From Litoreibacter roseus (GTDB lineage Bacteria; Pseudomonadota; Alphaproteobacteria; Rhodobacterales; Rhodobacteraceae), in assembly GCF_009811795.1 (NCBI RefSeq), contig NZ_BLJE01000002.1, forward strand, positions 1,116,001-1,180,000: a stretch of 64,000 nt of DNA, in the 5' to 3' direction. Every line of letters begins with the position of its first letter. The first letter of the stretch is position 1. The notes beneath the pieces were generated by a model. That model was given only the letters and a program-made list of their open reading frames with translations. It was not told where the DNA came from and did not search any database. Of the stretch, positions 26,836-35,859 are shown in pieces. Position numbers and translations under genes: made by a program.

Positions 26836-27956
26836 AGCCAGCGACGATGACTGTTGCCGTGATCGGGCGTGGGCTGATGGGCTCCGCCGCCGCACGGCAT
26901 TTGGCCAAGGCGGGGCTTCAGGTGACCGTGCTTGGCCCCCCGGAACCCGAGAACAAGCAGAATCACAGCGGCGTTTTCGGCTCTCACTATGATGAAGGGC
27001 GGATCACCCGGAAAAACGCGCTTGACCCATGGTGGGTCAATGTCTCTACCGCCGCCATTGACCGCTACGCGGACATCGAGGCGGAAAGCGGGATCCGGTT
27101 TTTCGCGGAAGTTGGCGCGGTGATGGCAGGCAAACCCGACTGGCTGGCCCGCGTTGATGCGGGACGTCTGGCGCATGATGTGCCGTGCGATGTTCTGGAT
27201 GCCGATGCCTTGCGTGCGCGGTTTCCGTATTTTGCCTTTTCGCCCGACATCCAAGGGTATCATGAGCCTGACCGGGCGGGTCACATCAGTCCCCGGCGCC
27301 TTGTTGCCGCTCAGACCGAGGCGGCCCGGCGCGCAGGTGCGCGGCATCTCGATTGCGTGGTCCACGGCGTCGAAATGCGAGGGGCGCAGATTCTCGTCAG
27401 CACCGACAAAGAATCTCACACATTCGATCATGTCCTGGTCGCGGGCGGCTATGCGACCGATCATATTCTGGATCGACCCAAGACGTTGGACATCTATGCC
27501 CGCACGGTCGCCTTGTTCGAGTTGAGCGATACAGAGGTCGTGCGTCTGCGGGACATGCCGACGCTGGTCTATGACACGCCCGAGGACCCCTACCTGCTGC
27601 CGCCGATCAGATACCCCGATGGGAAAAATTATCTGAAACTGGGCGGCGACCCGCACGATGTGCCGCTAAATGACATGGCGGCTGTCAGCGCATGGTTCAG
27701 AGCGGGCGGGAGTGCGGATGTGCGCGACCAGTTGGAGGTTATGATCCGGCGCTTGATGCCTGATCTTCAGATCGCATCCGTCAAGATGGATGCCTGCGTC
27801 ACCTCGTGGACCCATGACAGGCGGCCCGAGATCGGGCATGTGTCGGACCGGATTGCGGTCTGCACCGGCGGGAACGGGGCAGGCGCGAAATGCAGTGATG
27901 AACTGGGGCGTCTGGGTGCGGCCCTGATCGCCAAACATGCGGGAGCAACGATATGA
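26832..27956 (+). CDS. FAD-dependent oxidoreductase (DAO family, sarcosine-oxidase-like)
   Basis: A 374-residue flavoprotein with the N-terminal dinucleotide-binding motif VAVIGRGLMGSAAARHLAKAG (GxGxxG-type) and the DAO-family C-terminal FAD contact VCTGGNGAGAKCSDELG. DAO enzymes oxidise N-methyl amino acids, D-amino acids or related amines. In this operon an amino- or hydroxy-acid substrate is possible. It sits between AroE-like and HIBADH-like genes with 4-nt overlaps. Confidence 0.85.
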   Translation: MKPATMTVAVIGRGLMGSAAARHLAKAGLQVTVLGPPEPENKQNHSGVFGSHYDEGRITRKNALDPWWVNVSTAAIDRYADIEAESGIRFFAEVGAVMAGKPDWLARVDAGRLAHDVPCDVLDADALRARFPYFAFSPDIQGYHEPDRAGHISPRRLVAAQTEAARRAGARHLDCVVHGVEMRGAQILVSTDKESHTFDHVLVAGGYATDHILDRPKTLDIYARTVALFELSDTEVVRLRDMPTLVYDTPEDPYLLPPIRYPDGKNYLKLGGDPHDVPLNDMAAVSAWFRAGGSADVRDQLEVMIRRLMPDLQIASVKMDACVTSWTHDRRPEIGHVSDRIAVCTGGNGAGAKCSDELGRLGAALIAKHAGATI

Positions 27957-28831
27957 ACAGAATTGGATTTATTGGCCTCGGACTTATGGGCGGCGCAATG
28001 GTGGGACGTCTGCAGGACAAGGACTACTCCCTGACCGTGATTGCCAACCGTGACCGCACTCATGTGGATGCGGCCATCGCGCGCGGCGCTACCGAGGTTG
28101 CGACGGCTCGTGAATTGACCGCCGCCAGCGATATCGTGATGCTGTGCATGGGCACGTCAGCGCAGGTGGAAAGCCGGATGCGGGGGCCAGACGGCGTGAT
28201 CGCTGGCCTGCAGCCGGGTACAGTCGTGATCGATTTCGGAACGTCCCTGCCGGGGTCCACACGGGCCCTTGGGGCAGAGGTTGCGAGTGCGGGCGGGACC
28301 TATCTGGATGCACCTCTTGGGCGGACACCGAGCCATGCCAAGGACGGTCTGCTCAACATCATGTGCGCTGGCGACGTCTCGACATTTGAAGCGGTTCGTC
28401 CCGTTCTCGGTGATCTCGGCGAGAACATCTTCCACCTAGGCGAGTTGGGCACGGGCCATACGATCAAGCTGATCAACAATTTCTTCGCGATGACCACGGC
28501 CAACGCGATGGCCGAAGCCTTTGCCATGGCCGACAAGGTCAATGTCAGCCGCGAGAGCCTGTATGAGGTGATGGCCGCCGGGCCGCTCCATTCCGGCATG
28601 ATGGATTTTGTCAAAGGCTACGCCATCGACGGCACGCCCGATATGCTGGCCTTTGCCGTCAAGAATGCGAGCAAGGACGTGGGCTACTACGCGCGCATGG
28701 CCGAGGAGGTGGGTGCAGAAAGCATCATGTCCGTCTGCGCACGCGCGGCACTAAGCCGGGCAGATCAAGAGGGATGGGGCGACAAAAACGTGCCCGAGAT
28801 GGTCGATTTTTTCACGTCGAAGTTTCACTGA
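27953..28831 (+). CDS. NAD(P)-dependent oxidoreductase, HIBADH family
   Basis: A 292-residue beta-hydroxyacid dehydrogenase. The Rossmann motif is FIGLGLMGGAMVGRL, the substrate loop reads YLDAPLGRTP, and the catalytic Lys is in HTIKLINNFF. It is a paralogue of the gene at 17408 but not closely alike. Tartronate-semialdehyde or 2-hydroxy-3-oxoacid reductase activity is typical; the assignment here stays at family level. It overlaps the upstream gene by 4 nt and is followed 3 bp later by the DMT transporter. Confidence 0.9.
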   Translation: MNRIGFIGLGLMGGAMVGRLQDKDYSLTVIANRDRTHVDAAIARGATEVATARELTAASDIVMLCMGTSAQVESRMRGPDGVIAGLQPGTVVIDFGTSLPGSTRALGAEVASAGGTYLDAPLGRTPSHAKDGLLNIMCAGDVSTFEAVRPVLGDLGENIFHLGELGTGHTIKLINNFFAMTTANAMAEAFAMADKVNVSRESLYEVMAAGPLHSGMMDFVKGYAIDGTPDMLAFAVKNASKDVGYYARMAEEVGAESIMSVCARAALSRADQEGWGDKNVPEMVDFFTSKFH

Positions 28832-28834
28832 TCC

Positions 28835-29722
28835 ATGAGCCGGGTCGCGATCAAGGCTGTTGAAGATCGGGCCCAGCTTGGCATCGTGATGATGCTGGTC
28901 GCATATCTGAGTTTTTCGTTCATCGACACGTCTGTAAAGTGGCTCGTGATTGCGGGCTTGCCGGCATTGCAACTGGCTTTCGTGCGCTATGCAGGGCATT
29001 TCCTGATTTCCATCGGGACAATCGCGCGGGGCGGCATCGGCCCAGAGCGGTTCGCGACAGAACATCCGTGGACCGTTCTTCTGCGGGGCGCGCTTTTGGT
29101 CAGTTCGACTGCGTTCAACTTTATATCGCTCAACTATCTGCCGCTGACGGTGACCTCCGCCATCATGTTTTCGGCCCCGATCATCGTTTGTGCCCTTTCC
29201 ATGCCTCTGTTGGGGGAGCGCGTGGGCCCTTGGCGTTGGCTTGCCATTGTCGTGGGGTTCGCGGGTGTTCTTGTCGTCATCCGGCCTGGCGGTGCGGCGT
29301 TTCACTGGGCGATGCTTCTGTCGATCTATAATGCGTTCGCGCTGGCGCTCTATTCTATCCTTACGCGCAAGCTTGCAGGCGTGGTCGCAACGGAAACGCT
29401 CCAACTGTATGGCTCTGCGCTTGGGACCATCACGCTTTTGCCATTCGCCTGGGCCGTCTGGCAAAATCCGGTCGGTGCGGTGGACTGGTTCATCATGTTT
29501 GCGCTCGGCCTGTGGGGCTGGGGTGGCCATGAACTGTTGACCCGCGCCCATGCCTTTGCACCCGCCAGCACGCTGATGCCCTACACCTATTCTTTCATGA
29601 TTTACCTTACGATTAGCAGCTACCTGATCTTCGATCATGTACCGGATCAAGCCACGGTTCTGGGGGCGTTGATCATCATTGCATCTGGACTTCTGATCTG
29701 GGCGCGGGAGCGGCGCGCATGA
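28835..29722 (+). CDS. DMT-family (EamA) transporter
   Basis: A 295-residue membrane protein with ten predicted helices in two EamA repeats. The first helix is LGIVMMLVAYLSFSFIDTSVKWLV, and the later ATVLGALIIIASGLLIWARE ends the second repeat. It exports or imports small metabolites. In an operon that already has a TRAP importer it may serve export of an intermediate. It overlaps the kinase gene by 4 nt. Confidence 0.9.
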   Translation: MSRVAIKAVEDRAQLGIVMMLVAYLSFSFIDTSVKWLVIAGLPALQLAFVRYAGHFLISIGTIARGGIGPERFATEHPWTVLLRGALLVSSTAFNFISLNYLPLTVTSAIMFSAPIIVCALSMPLLGERVGPWRWLAIVVGFAGVLVVIRPGGAAFHWAMLLSIYNAFALALYSILTRKLAGVVATETLQLYGSALGTITLLPFAWAVWQNPVGAVDWFIMFALGLWGWGGHELLTRAHAFAPASTLMPYTYSFMIYLTISSYLIFDHVPDQATVLGALIIIASGLLIWARERRA

Positions 29723-30588
29723 GCGTCCTGTGCATCGGCGAAGCCATGGTTGAGCTTAGTCTTGAAGGCGACACGGCCAAGATCGGCATCGCGGGTGACA
29801 CGCTGAACACGGCGATCTACGTGGCACGCGCCGGGCCGAAGGTTAGCTATCTGACGCGTGTGGGGTGTGATAGTTTCTCTGATCGGATGATCCAGTTCAT
29901 GGCCGAAGAAGGTGCGCGCACCGACTTGATCGAGCGCGACCCGGCGCGCACGGTCGGCATCTATGCCATCGACGTTGATCCTGCAGGGGAACGGTCGTTC
30001 AGTTATTGGCGTGGTCAATCGGCGGCGCGGGCCATGTTCGCGCAGGACTTCGATCCCGCTCCGTTGATGAGCTTCGATCTCGTGTACCTGTCGGCCATCA
30101 CGCTGGCCATCCTGCCGGAAGATGCACGGGAGCGTTTGTCGGCGTTTCTTGACACTTTTCCGGGCTGGGTTGCGTTCGACTCCAACTATCGCCCCGCATT
30201 GTGGGAAGATGCGGCAACGGCCAAGCGATGGGTGATGCGTCTGTGGTCGCAGACCGACATCGCTCTGCCCAGCGTCGATGACGAAATGGCGCTATTCGGG
30301 GAAGATGGCGCCGAAGCCGTGATCGAGCGGCTCCAAGGCGCAGGTGTTATAAACGGCGCGCTCAAACAAGGTGCCGCCGGACCGGTTTCCCTGGGTGAAT
30401 CCTGCGAAATTTCATTCGAAGCGGCGCCTTGTGTGGTGGATACGACCGCTGCCGGGGACAGTTTCAACGGCGGGTATCTTGGCGCGTATTTGACCGGGGC
30501 GGATCAGGCCGCTGCGCTGCAGGCGGGGCATCGTCAGGCGTGCAAGGTGATCGGCTACAAGGGGGCGATCATTCCCAAGACAGCGTAA
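29719..30588 (+). CDS. kdgK: PfkB-family sugar kinase, probable 2-dehydro-3-deoxygluconokinase
   Basis: A 289-residue ribokinase-fold enzyme: N-terminal VLCIGEAMVELS, the phosphate-loop motif DTTAAGDSFNGGYLGAYL with catalytic Asp, and the FDSNYRPALW motif characteristic of KDG kinases. It phosphorylates 2-keto-3-deoxygluconate to KDPG, fitting the UxaA-type dehydratase at the front of the operon. Its end overlaps the convergent reductase gene by 20 bp. No KDPG aldolase is present in the window. Confidence 0.88.
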   Translation: MSVLCIGEAMVELSLEGDTAKIGIAGDTLNTAIYVARAGPKVSYLTRVGCDSFSDRMIQFMAEEGARTDLIERDPARTVGIYAIDVDPAGERSFSYWRGQSAARAMFAQDFDPAPLMSFDLVYLSAITLAILPEDARERLSAFLDTFPGWVAFDSNYRPALWEDAATAKRWVMRLWSQTDIALPSVDDEMALFGEDGAEAVIERLQGAGVINGALKQGAAGPVSLGESCEISFEAAPCVVDTTAAGDSFNGGYLGAYLTGADQAAALQAGHRQACKVIGYKGAIIPKTA

Positions 30589-31825
30589 GCGCTTCGGGTC
30601 CACCAAACAGCGCAGGTGTCACGCCCAGCACGGCGCAAAGACCGCCGATAGGGTCCTCGCTTTCGCACGCCGCCGCAATGGTTCCCGCAGCAGGGTCGTC
30701 CAACGCGCGGCCGGCTTCCGTCTCGGATTTAGCAAATGCGATCCAGGCAGCGATCCCTTGCGTCGAGGCGGGCGCATGCCCGTCCAGCTCCTGCGTGGTG
30801 GCAACCAGCCGCATGGGCAGTTTCTGTGATCCGTCCATGGCGATCTGACGCAAGGCATGATCAAGCGCGGTGTTTTCCCACCGGGTCAAAAGGCTATCGG
30901 CATAGCTGTCCGGATCCATGCCGTCCGGCAGGGTCGTCGCCGCTTCGGCCATCACGCCGATCGCGAGGTCACGCAGGACAGGATCATCCACCGCCTGATG
31001 CACGTAGGTGTGGCCCCGCAAGATACCACCATAGGCCATCGCGGAATGGGCGCCGTTCAGCATCCTGAGCTTGCGTTTTTCGAACGGGGCGACGTCGTCC
31101 ACGATCTGAACGCCGACGCGGTGCCAGTCCGGGCGCGGGCCGGCGAAACTGTCCTCGATCACCCATTCACTAAACGCCTCGGTCGCCACAGGGGCCGCGT
31201 CGTTCCAGCTTGTCTCCTGCGCGACGTCTTCGCGCAAGGCATCGGTCGTGGCGGGCGTGATGCGGTCGACCATCGCGTTAGGGAACGTCACTTTCGCGTC
31301 CCAGCCCATGTTTGCGGCATCGGCGAAAGCCGTGACCGCGCCACGGAGGCGGGTGCCGTTGTCGGTGAGGTTGTCGCAACACAAGACGGTCAGGGGCGTT
31401 GTCCTCTTGGATAGCCCATGGGCGAGAAGCCCGATTGCGGTTTTGGGTGCCGCGGTGCCTACAAGATCAGCCGCAATCGCTGCGGCGTCGACATCAAGAC
31501 TGCCATCGCCTTTCAGGTGATAGCCCTTCTCGGTGATAGTCAGAGACACGATATGTGTCTCTGGATCCGCGATCAGATCCAGCGCCGCTTGCGCCTCGTC
31601 CGGGGCAAAGAGAACCCGGTCGATGCAGGTGATCCGAGCGTAATCCGTCCCGCCAGTGTCTTGCGTGACCAGTGTGTAGTCGCCGTTTTGCGGGTTCAAG
31701 GCATCCGGGACAGCGCGGCTGCGCATCGCAACGCCGGTAATGGTCCAACCGCCCGCGCGGTCCGTGTACCATGCCTGATGGGCGCGATGAAAATTCCCGC
31801 AACCTAGATGTAGAATACGCGGCAT
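30569..31825 (-). CDS. Mannitol dehydrogenase family protein (fructuronate/tagaturonate reductase type)
   Basis: A 418-residue long-chain polyol dehydrogenase: N-terminal ILHLGCGNFHRAHQAWYTD, middle MVDRITPATTDALRED, and MLNGAHSAMAYGGILRG with the conserved catalytic Lys region nearby (RKLRMLNG). It reduces fructuronate to mannonate (UxuB) or tagaturonate to altronate (UxaB). With UxaC upstream and a UxaA-like dehydratase nearby, UxaB-like activity would complete a galacturonate pathway; a UxuB role would need a mannonate dehydratase not found here. The ATG at 31825 overlaps the uxaC stop. Confidence 0.88.
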   Translation of the reverse strand: MPRILHLGCGNFHRAHQAWYTDRAGGWTITGVAMRSRAVPDALNPQNGDYTLVTQDTGGTDYARITCIDRVLFAPDEAQAALDLIADPETHIVSLTITEKGYHLKGDGSLDVDAAAIAADLVGTAAPKTAIGLLAHGLSKRTTPLTVLCCDNLTDNGTRLRGAVTAFADAANMGWDAKVTFPNAMVDRITPATTDALREDVAQETSWNDAAPVATEAFSEWVIEDSFAGPRPDWHRVGVQIVDDVAPFEKRKLRMLNGAHSAMAYGGILRGHTYVHQAVDDPVLRDLAIGVMAEAATTLPDGMDPDSYADSLLTRWENTALDHALRQIAMDGSQKLPMRLVATTQELDGHAPASTQGIAAWIAFAKSETEAGRALDDPAAGTIAAACESEDPIGGLCAVLGVTPALFGGPEALTLSWE

Positions 31826-33204
31826 CACACGCCCCCCAGATTATAGGCGTCCCGCGCCAGATCAGTCGCCAACAGATCCGCCAACCGAAGCGCATCGTCG
31901 CGCCCGAAGAAGCCACGCTCGATTTGTGTGTTCAAGTGCAGCGCAACCGCGCGCCGCCAGATATCATGGCGGGCCGGGATCGACATGAACGCGCGTGTGT
32001 CATCGTTGAAACCGGCCAAATTGGCGTAGCCTGCGGTTTCTACAACTTGATCGAAATACCGCAGGATGCCGGCGACGCTGTCATGAAACCACCACGGTGG
32101 TCCCAGCCTAAGGCACGGCCAGTGCCCCGCCATGGGCCCAAGCTCCCGCGCATAGGTGCTTTCGTCGAGGGTGAAGGCGATCAGGCGGAAGGACGGCGCG
32201 TGACCAACGCGGTTGAGAAGCGGTTCCAGCCCGCGCACCCAGTCCGTCCGAACGGGGATATCCGCCCCCATATCACGTCCGAAATGTTCGTAAAGTGCCG
32301 TGTTCGTATTGCGCCGACTTCCCGCGTGGATCTGCATCACCAAGCCGTCCTCGGCGGACATTTGGGCCATCTCCGTCAGCATATGCGCGTAGAAGATCTG
32401 CGCCTCATCGCTGCTGATTGTGCCGGATCTGGCCTTTGCAAACAGCTCGTCCAACTTGGTCCTGTCCAGCCAAGCGGTCTGCAGGGTTTCGATGGCATGG
32501 TCCGTCGCGGTCGCACCCATAGCGGCGAACACGGCACGTTGTTTCCGCAGAGCACCGAGGAACGCCCCGAAGGATTGGATCGCGGTATCTGTGGCGCGTT
32601 CGAGCGAAGCGAGTTCGGCGTCAAACCGTGGATCAGAGGGGTCTAAAACCGCATCGGGGCGGAAGGTCGGGATCACGCGTCCGCCCCAGTCGCTGTCCTG
32701 GATGCGGGCGTGATGGCTCAACGGATCGGTTGCGGGATCAGTCGTTGCCAAGATCTCGATGTTGAACCGGTCAAACAGCGCGCGGGGTCGAAAGGCGGGA
32801 TCGGACAGGCAGGCTTCAATCCGATCATAGATTGCCTCTGCCGTCTCGGGGGAGAGGGTCTCGCGGATATCGAAAACCGTGCGAAACGTATGATCCAGCC
32901 AAAGCCGAGACGGGGTGCCCAGAAACAGGTGCCACTGCGCGGCAAAAAGACGGAAGATCGCGCGGTTGTCATGCTGTTCCGCACTCTGGCCCAAGCCAAT
33001 CTCGCTCAGACGAATGCCTTGCGAATGCAGCATTCGGAACAGATAGTGATCCGGCCGCAGGATCAGGTCGACCGGGTTCTGGAAAGGTGTATCTTCGGCA
33101 AACCAGCGCGGATCGCAGTGCCCGTGGGGGGAGACAATTGGCGCGTCGCGAACGGTCTCGTAGATCTCCGCCGCGCCGCTGGGCAAGGTGATTTCCGATT
33201 GCAT
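31825..33204 (-). CDS. uxaC: Glucuronate (uronate) isomerase
   Basis: A 459-residue amidohydrolase-superfamily isomerase converting glucuronate to fructuronate and galacturonate to tagaturonate. The metal-binding HGHCDP lies near residues 27-32, RPDHYLFRMLHSQG follows, and late motifs such as GRDMGADIP and HDIWRRAVALHLN match UxaC. It is the first gene of the two-gene leftward unit. A short motif copy (ending AAAATACTC) sits about 50-65 bp upstream of its start. Confidence 0.95.
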   Translation of the reverse strand: MQSEITLPSGAAEIYETVRDAPIVSPHGHCDPRWFAEDTPFQNPVDLILRPDHYLFRMLHSQGIRLSEIGLGQSAEQHDNRAIFRLFAAQWHLFLGTPSRLWLDHTFRTVFDIRETLSPETAEAIYDRIEACLSDPAFRPRALFDRFNIEILATTDPATDPLSHHARIQDSDWGGRVIPTFRPDAVLDPSDPRFDAELASLERATDTAIQSFGAFLGALRKQRAVFAAMGATATDHAIETLQTAWLDRTKLDELFAKARSGTISSDEAQIFYAHMLTEMAQMSAEDGLVMQIHAGSRRNTNTALYEHFGRDMGADIPVRTDWVRGLEPLLNRVGHAPSFRLIAFTLDESTYARELGPMAGHWPCLRLGPPWWFHDSVAGILRYFDQVVETAGYANLAGFNDDTRAFMSIPARHDIWRRAVALHLNTQIERGFFGRDDALRLADLLATDLARDAYNLGGV

Positions 33205-33318
33205 GTGTGTCCCCTCCGTCCCTGACAGCGAAAACTAGGCAAGCTTTTGCGCGGTGGCCAGAAAATACTCTGTTCAACGGGGGCATAGCTTCTAAAGTGC
33301 GCGGGGCAGGGGGGCGAT

Positions 33319-34335
33319 ATGAAAGTAGCTTTGATCGGCGTCGGGATGGTGGCAGAAACCCACGCTGCCGCGCTGCGTGCCAGTGAGACCGTGACGCTGC
33401 ATGGTGTTCTGGGTCGTGATTCCGCGCGCGCCAAAGCGTTCGCCAATGTTCAGGGCGCCAAACTCTACAGCAGCATTCAGGCCGTGGCCGACGATCCCTC
33501 GATTGACTTTGCCATTCTGGCAACCCCGCCCAACGCGCGGCTGGATCTCGTCCGCACCCTGATCGCAGGCCGCAAGCCTATTCTGATGGAGAAACCGTTG
33601 GAGCGTAGTTTGATAGCAGCGCGTCATGTGGTTGATGTCTGTGCCCGGGCGCATGTGCCCCTCGGCATCGTCTTTCAGCACCGGGTCCGCGACAGCGCGC
33701 AGCGGCTCAAGCAGATGGTTGATGCGGGCGCATTGGGCCAGATCGCGGCGGTAGATATTCACGTACCGTGGTGGCGCCCCCAAAGCTACTATGACGCGCC
33801 CGGACGGGGAACTTTGGATCAGGACGGTGGGGGCGTTCTGATCACACAGGCAATCCACACGCTCGATCTGGCGCTGCATCTTGCGGGACCGGTTACAAAG
33901 GTTCAGGCCTTTGCCCGCACGACATCCCTGCACAAGACCGAGGTCGAGGATTTCGTGAGCGCCGGGTTCGACTTTGCGTCCGGCGCTGTCGGTGCTTTGA
34001 CCGCAACAACCGCAAATTATCCCGGCGGGACCGAGCGGATCGTCCTCCACGGCACGGAGGGGTCTGCGTGCCTCGAAGGGCCAAAGCTTAACGTTGATTG
34101 GCGCGACGGACGGCAAGACAGCTTTGGCGCCGATGAGGGGTCTGGCGGTGGCGCGGATCCGATGGCTTTCACCCATGAGTGGCACCAGAGCGTTATCGAG
34201 GACTTCGCAGCCAGCTTGAAAGATCAACGCGCCCCAATGGCCCCGGGGCGCGATGCGCTGAAAGTGCATACATTGATCGACGCGATGATCCGCTCGTCAG
34301 ATCAGGGGCGGATGGTCGAAATCGCAGATGCCTGA
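33319..34335 (+). CDS. Gfo/Idh/MocA-family oxidoreductase
   Basis: A 338-residue dehydrogenase with N-terminal MKVALIGVGMVAETHAAALR, a MEKPLERS motif containing the catalytic Lys, and LITQAIHTLDLALHLAG with the active-site His. It overlaps the next Gfo/Idh/MocA gene by 8 nt; together they probably handle an oxidised sugar or inositol-like compound. Divergent from uxaC, so perhaps co-regulated with the uronate genes. Confidence 0.9.
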   Translation: MKVALIGVGMVAETHAAALRASETVTLHGVLGRDSARAKAFANVQGAKLYSSIQAVADDPSIDFAILATPPNARLDLVRTLIAGRKPILMEKPLERSLIAARHVVDVCARAHVPLGIVFQHRVRDSAQRLKQMVDAGALGQIAAVDIHVPWWRPQSYYDAPGRGTLDQDGGGVLITQAIHTLDLALHLAGPVTKVQAFARTTSLHKTEVEDFVSAGFDFASGAVGALTATTANYPGGTERIVLHGTEGSACLEGPKLNVDWRDGRQDSFGADEGSGGGADPMAFTHEWHQSVIEDFAASLKDQRAPMAPGRDALKVHTLIDAMIRSSDQGRMVEIADA

Positions 34336-35335
34336 CGCCCCCTTGCGGATGGCCGCCGTTGGTCTGGACCACCGGCATATCTATGGACAGGCAGGGCATA
34401 TGATCGCCGCCGGTGCGGAGCTTGTCTGCTATTGGACCGAAGGGCAGCCTGAAACACTTCCGGGCTTCAAGAAACGCTTCCCTGATGTCCCGTTCCAACC
34501 TTTGGACGACATCTTCGCGCGGGCTGACATTGACCTGATCCTGATTGCCGCAATTCCTGCGGACAGGGCGGCGCTCGCGATCCAAGCGATGGAGGCTGGA
34601 AAAGACGTGATGGTCGACAAGCCGGGCTGTACGGATATGGACCAATTGCACGCCATCAAAGACTGCGTTGCCCGCACGGGTCGGATCTGGTCTGTCAATT
34701 TTTCCGAACGGTTCGAGGTGCCCTCCGTCACGAAGGCCAGCGCCCTTGTCGCCGAAGGGGCCATCGGGCGGGTTGCTCAGACCGTGGGTCTTGGCCCGCA
34801 CCGTCTGAATCGCGGGACGCGGCCCGACTGGTTTTTCGACCGCAAACAGTATGGGGGAATCCTCGCGGATATCGCGTCCCATCAGATCGACCAGTTTTTG
34901 CATTTCACCGGATCGACAGACGCTGAGATCACGCTGGCCCGCGCTGGAAATTATGCAAACCCGGATGACCCGGGGTTGCAGGACTTTGGTCAGATCGTCC
35001 TCCAGCACGGCGATTGCCACGGATTTATTCGCGTCGATTGGTACACGCCGGACGCCTTGCCTACATGGGGCGACGGGCGGCTGACCATTCTTGGCACCGA
35101 GGGCACGATCGAGTTGCGCAAATACGTCGACATCGCGGGACGCCCTGGCACGGATCATCTGTTTCTGGTGAATGGGACAAAGTGCGAGCACATGGCCTGC
35201 AGAGACGTTGGCTTGCCGTACTTCCCCGCCCTCATCGCAGATATCCGCGATCGGACCGAAACCGCGATGGCGCAGTCCCATGCATTCAAAGTGATGGAGT
35301 TGGCCCTGCTTGCACAGCGCCTTGCGGAGGACTAA
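34328..35335 (+). CDS. Gfo/Idh/MocA-family oxidoreductase
   Basis: A 335-residue relative with MAAVGLDHRHIYGQA at the nucleotide-binding end, MVDKPGCTDMDQ (DKP replacing EKP) and IASHQIDQFLHFTG for the His region. The N-terminal G-L-D-H variant of the glycine motif is unusual for the family and suggests altered cofactor or substrate binding. It overlaps the preceding gene by 8 nt; the substrate is unknown. Confidence 0.87.
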   Translation: MPDAPLRMAAVGLDHRHIYGQAGHMIAAGAELVCYWTEGQPETLPGFKKRFPDVPFQPLDDIFARADIDLILIAAIPADRAALAIQAMEAGKDVMVDKPGCTDMDQLHAIKDCVARTGRIWSVNFSERFEVPSVTKASALVAEGAIGRVAQTVGLGPHRLNRGTRPDWFFDRKQYGGILADIASHQIDQFLHFTGSTDAEITLARAGNYANPDDPGLQDFGQIVLQHGDCHGFIRVDWYTPDALPTWGDGRLTILGTEGTIELRKYVDIAGRPGTDHLFLVNGTKCEHMACRDVGLPYFPALIADIRDRTETAMAQSHAFKVMELALLAQRLAED

Positions 35336-35350
35336 TCGCTAACGTGCGCT

Positions 35351-35836
35351 TCACTCTTTCATAGCGGCGCGGATGAACTTGGCAGCAGACCTGAAATGGC
35401 TCGCGCCGGCGGCTTCTGCCCATCGCCCGGCTGTCCAATCGTTCTTTGCACCGCGCATCGGGCCACCATAAAGGTCTTCGTTCGTTTTGCTTTCCAGAAA
35501 CTCGGTCAGACGGACGGCGCGGTCATCAAGGAGCGTGTTGACCTGATTCCAACTGAGATCCGCCTGCTCTTTACGCAAATCTGCGTTGTAGCGGTTGAGT
35601 TCGTTCCACTTGTACCCTTCGGCCGGAAAGGCCACCTCACGCCCTGCTTGCCCGTCGTCGTACCACCCCAGAAAGAGATCGATCCAACGGGCGCGGTGTC
35701 CGATGATATCTTTGACCGACACCCCGTCGAGAGTGCGTTTCGCCTCCTCCGGGCCAAGCGGTGCGATCAGTTTCAGAAGCTTCGCATATTCCTTGGCCGT
35801 CACTTCAAGAAGTTCGGATTTCTTTTGTGCTGGCAT
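35351..35836 (-). CDS. ClbS/DfsB-family four-helix-bundle protein
   Basis: A 161-residue protein matching the ClbS/DfsB (DUF1706, DinB-like) family: LLEVTAKEYAKLLKLIAPL, DGVSVKDIIGHRARWIDLFLGWYDDGQ, the metal-site-like His in GHRARW, and a C-terminal ASHFRSAAKFIRA. ClbS hydrolyses the colibactin cyclopropane warhead, but most relatives are uncharacterised. No colibactin genes are present, so a resistance or stress role is only a possibility. It lies downstream of the universal stress gene on the same strand. Confidence 0.85.
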   Translation of the reverse strand: MPAQKKSELLEVTAKEYAKLLKLIAPLGPEEAKRTLDGVSVKDIIGHRARWIDLFLGWYDDGQAGREVAFPAEGYKWNELNRYNADLRKEQADLSWNQVNTLLDDRAVRLTEFLESKTNEDLYGGPMRGAKNDWTAGRWAEAAGASHFRSAAKFIRAAMKE

Positions 35837-35859
35837 CTCTGGTCTCAGGTATCAAGCGA

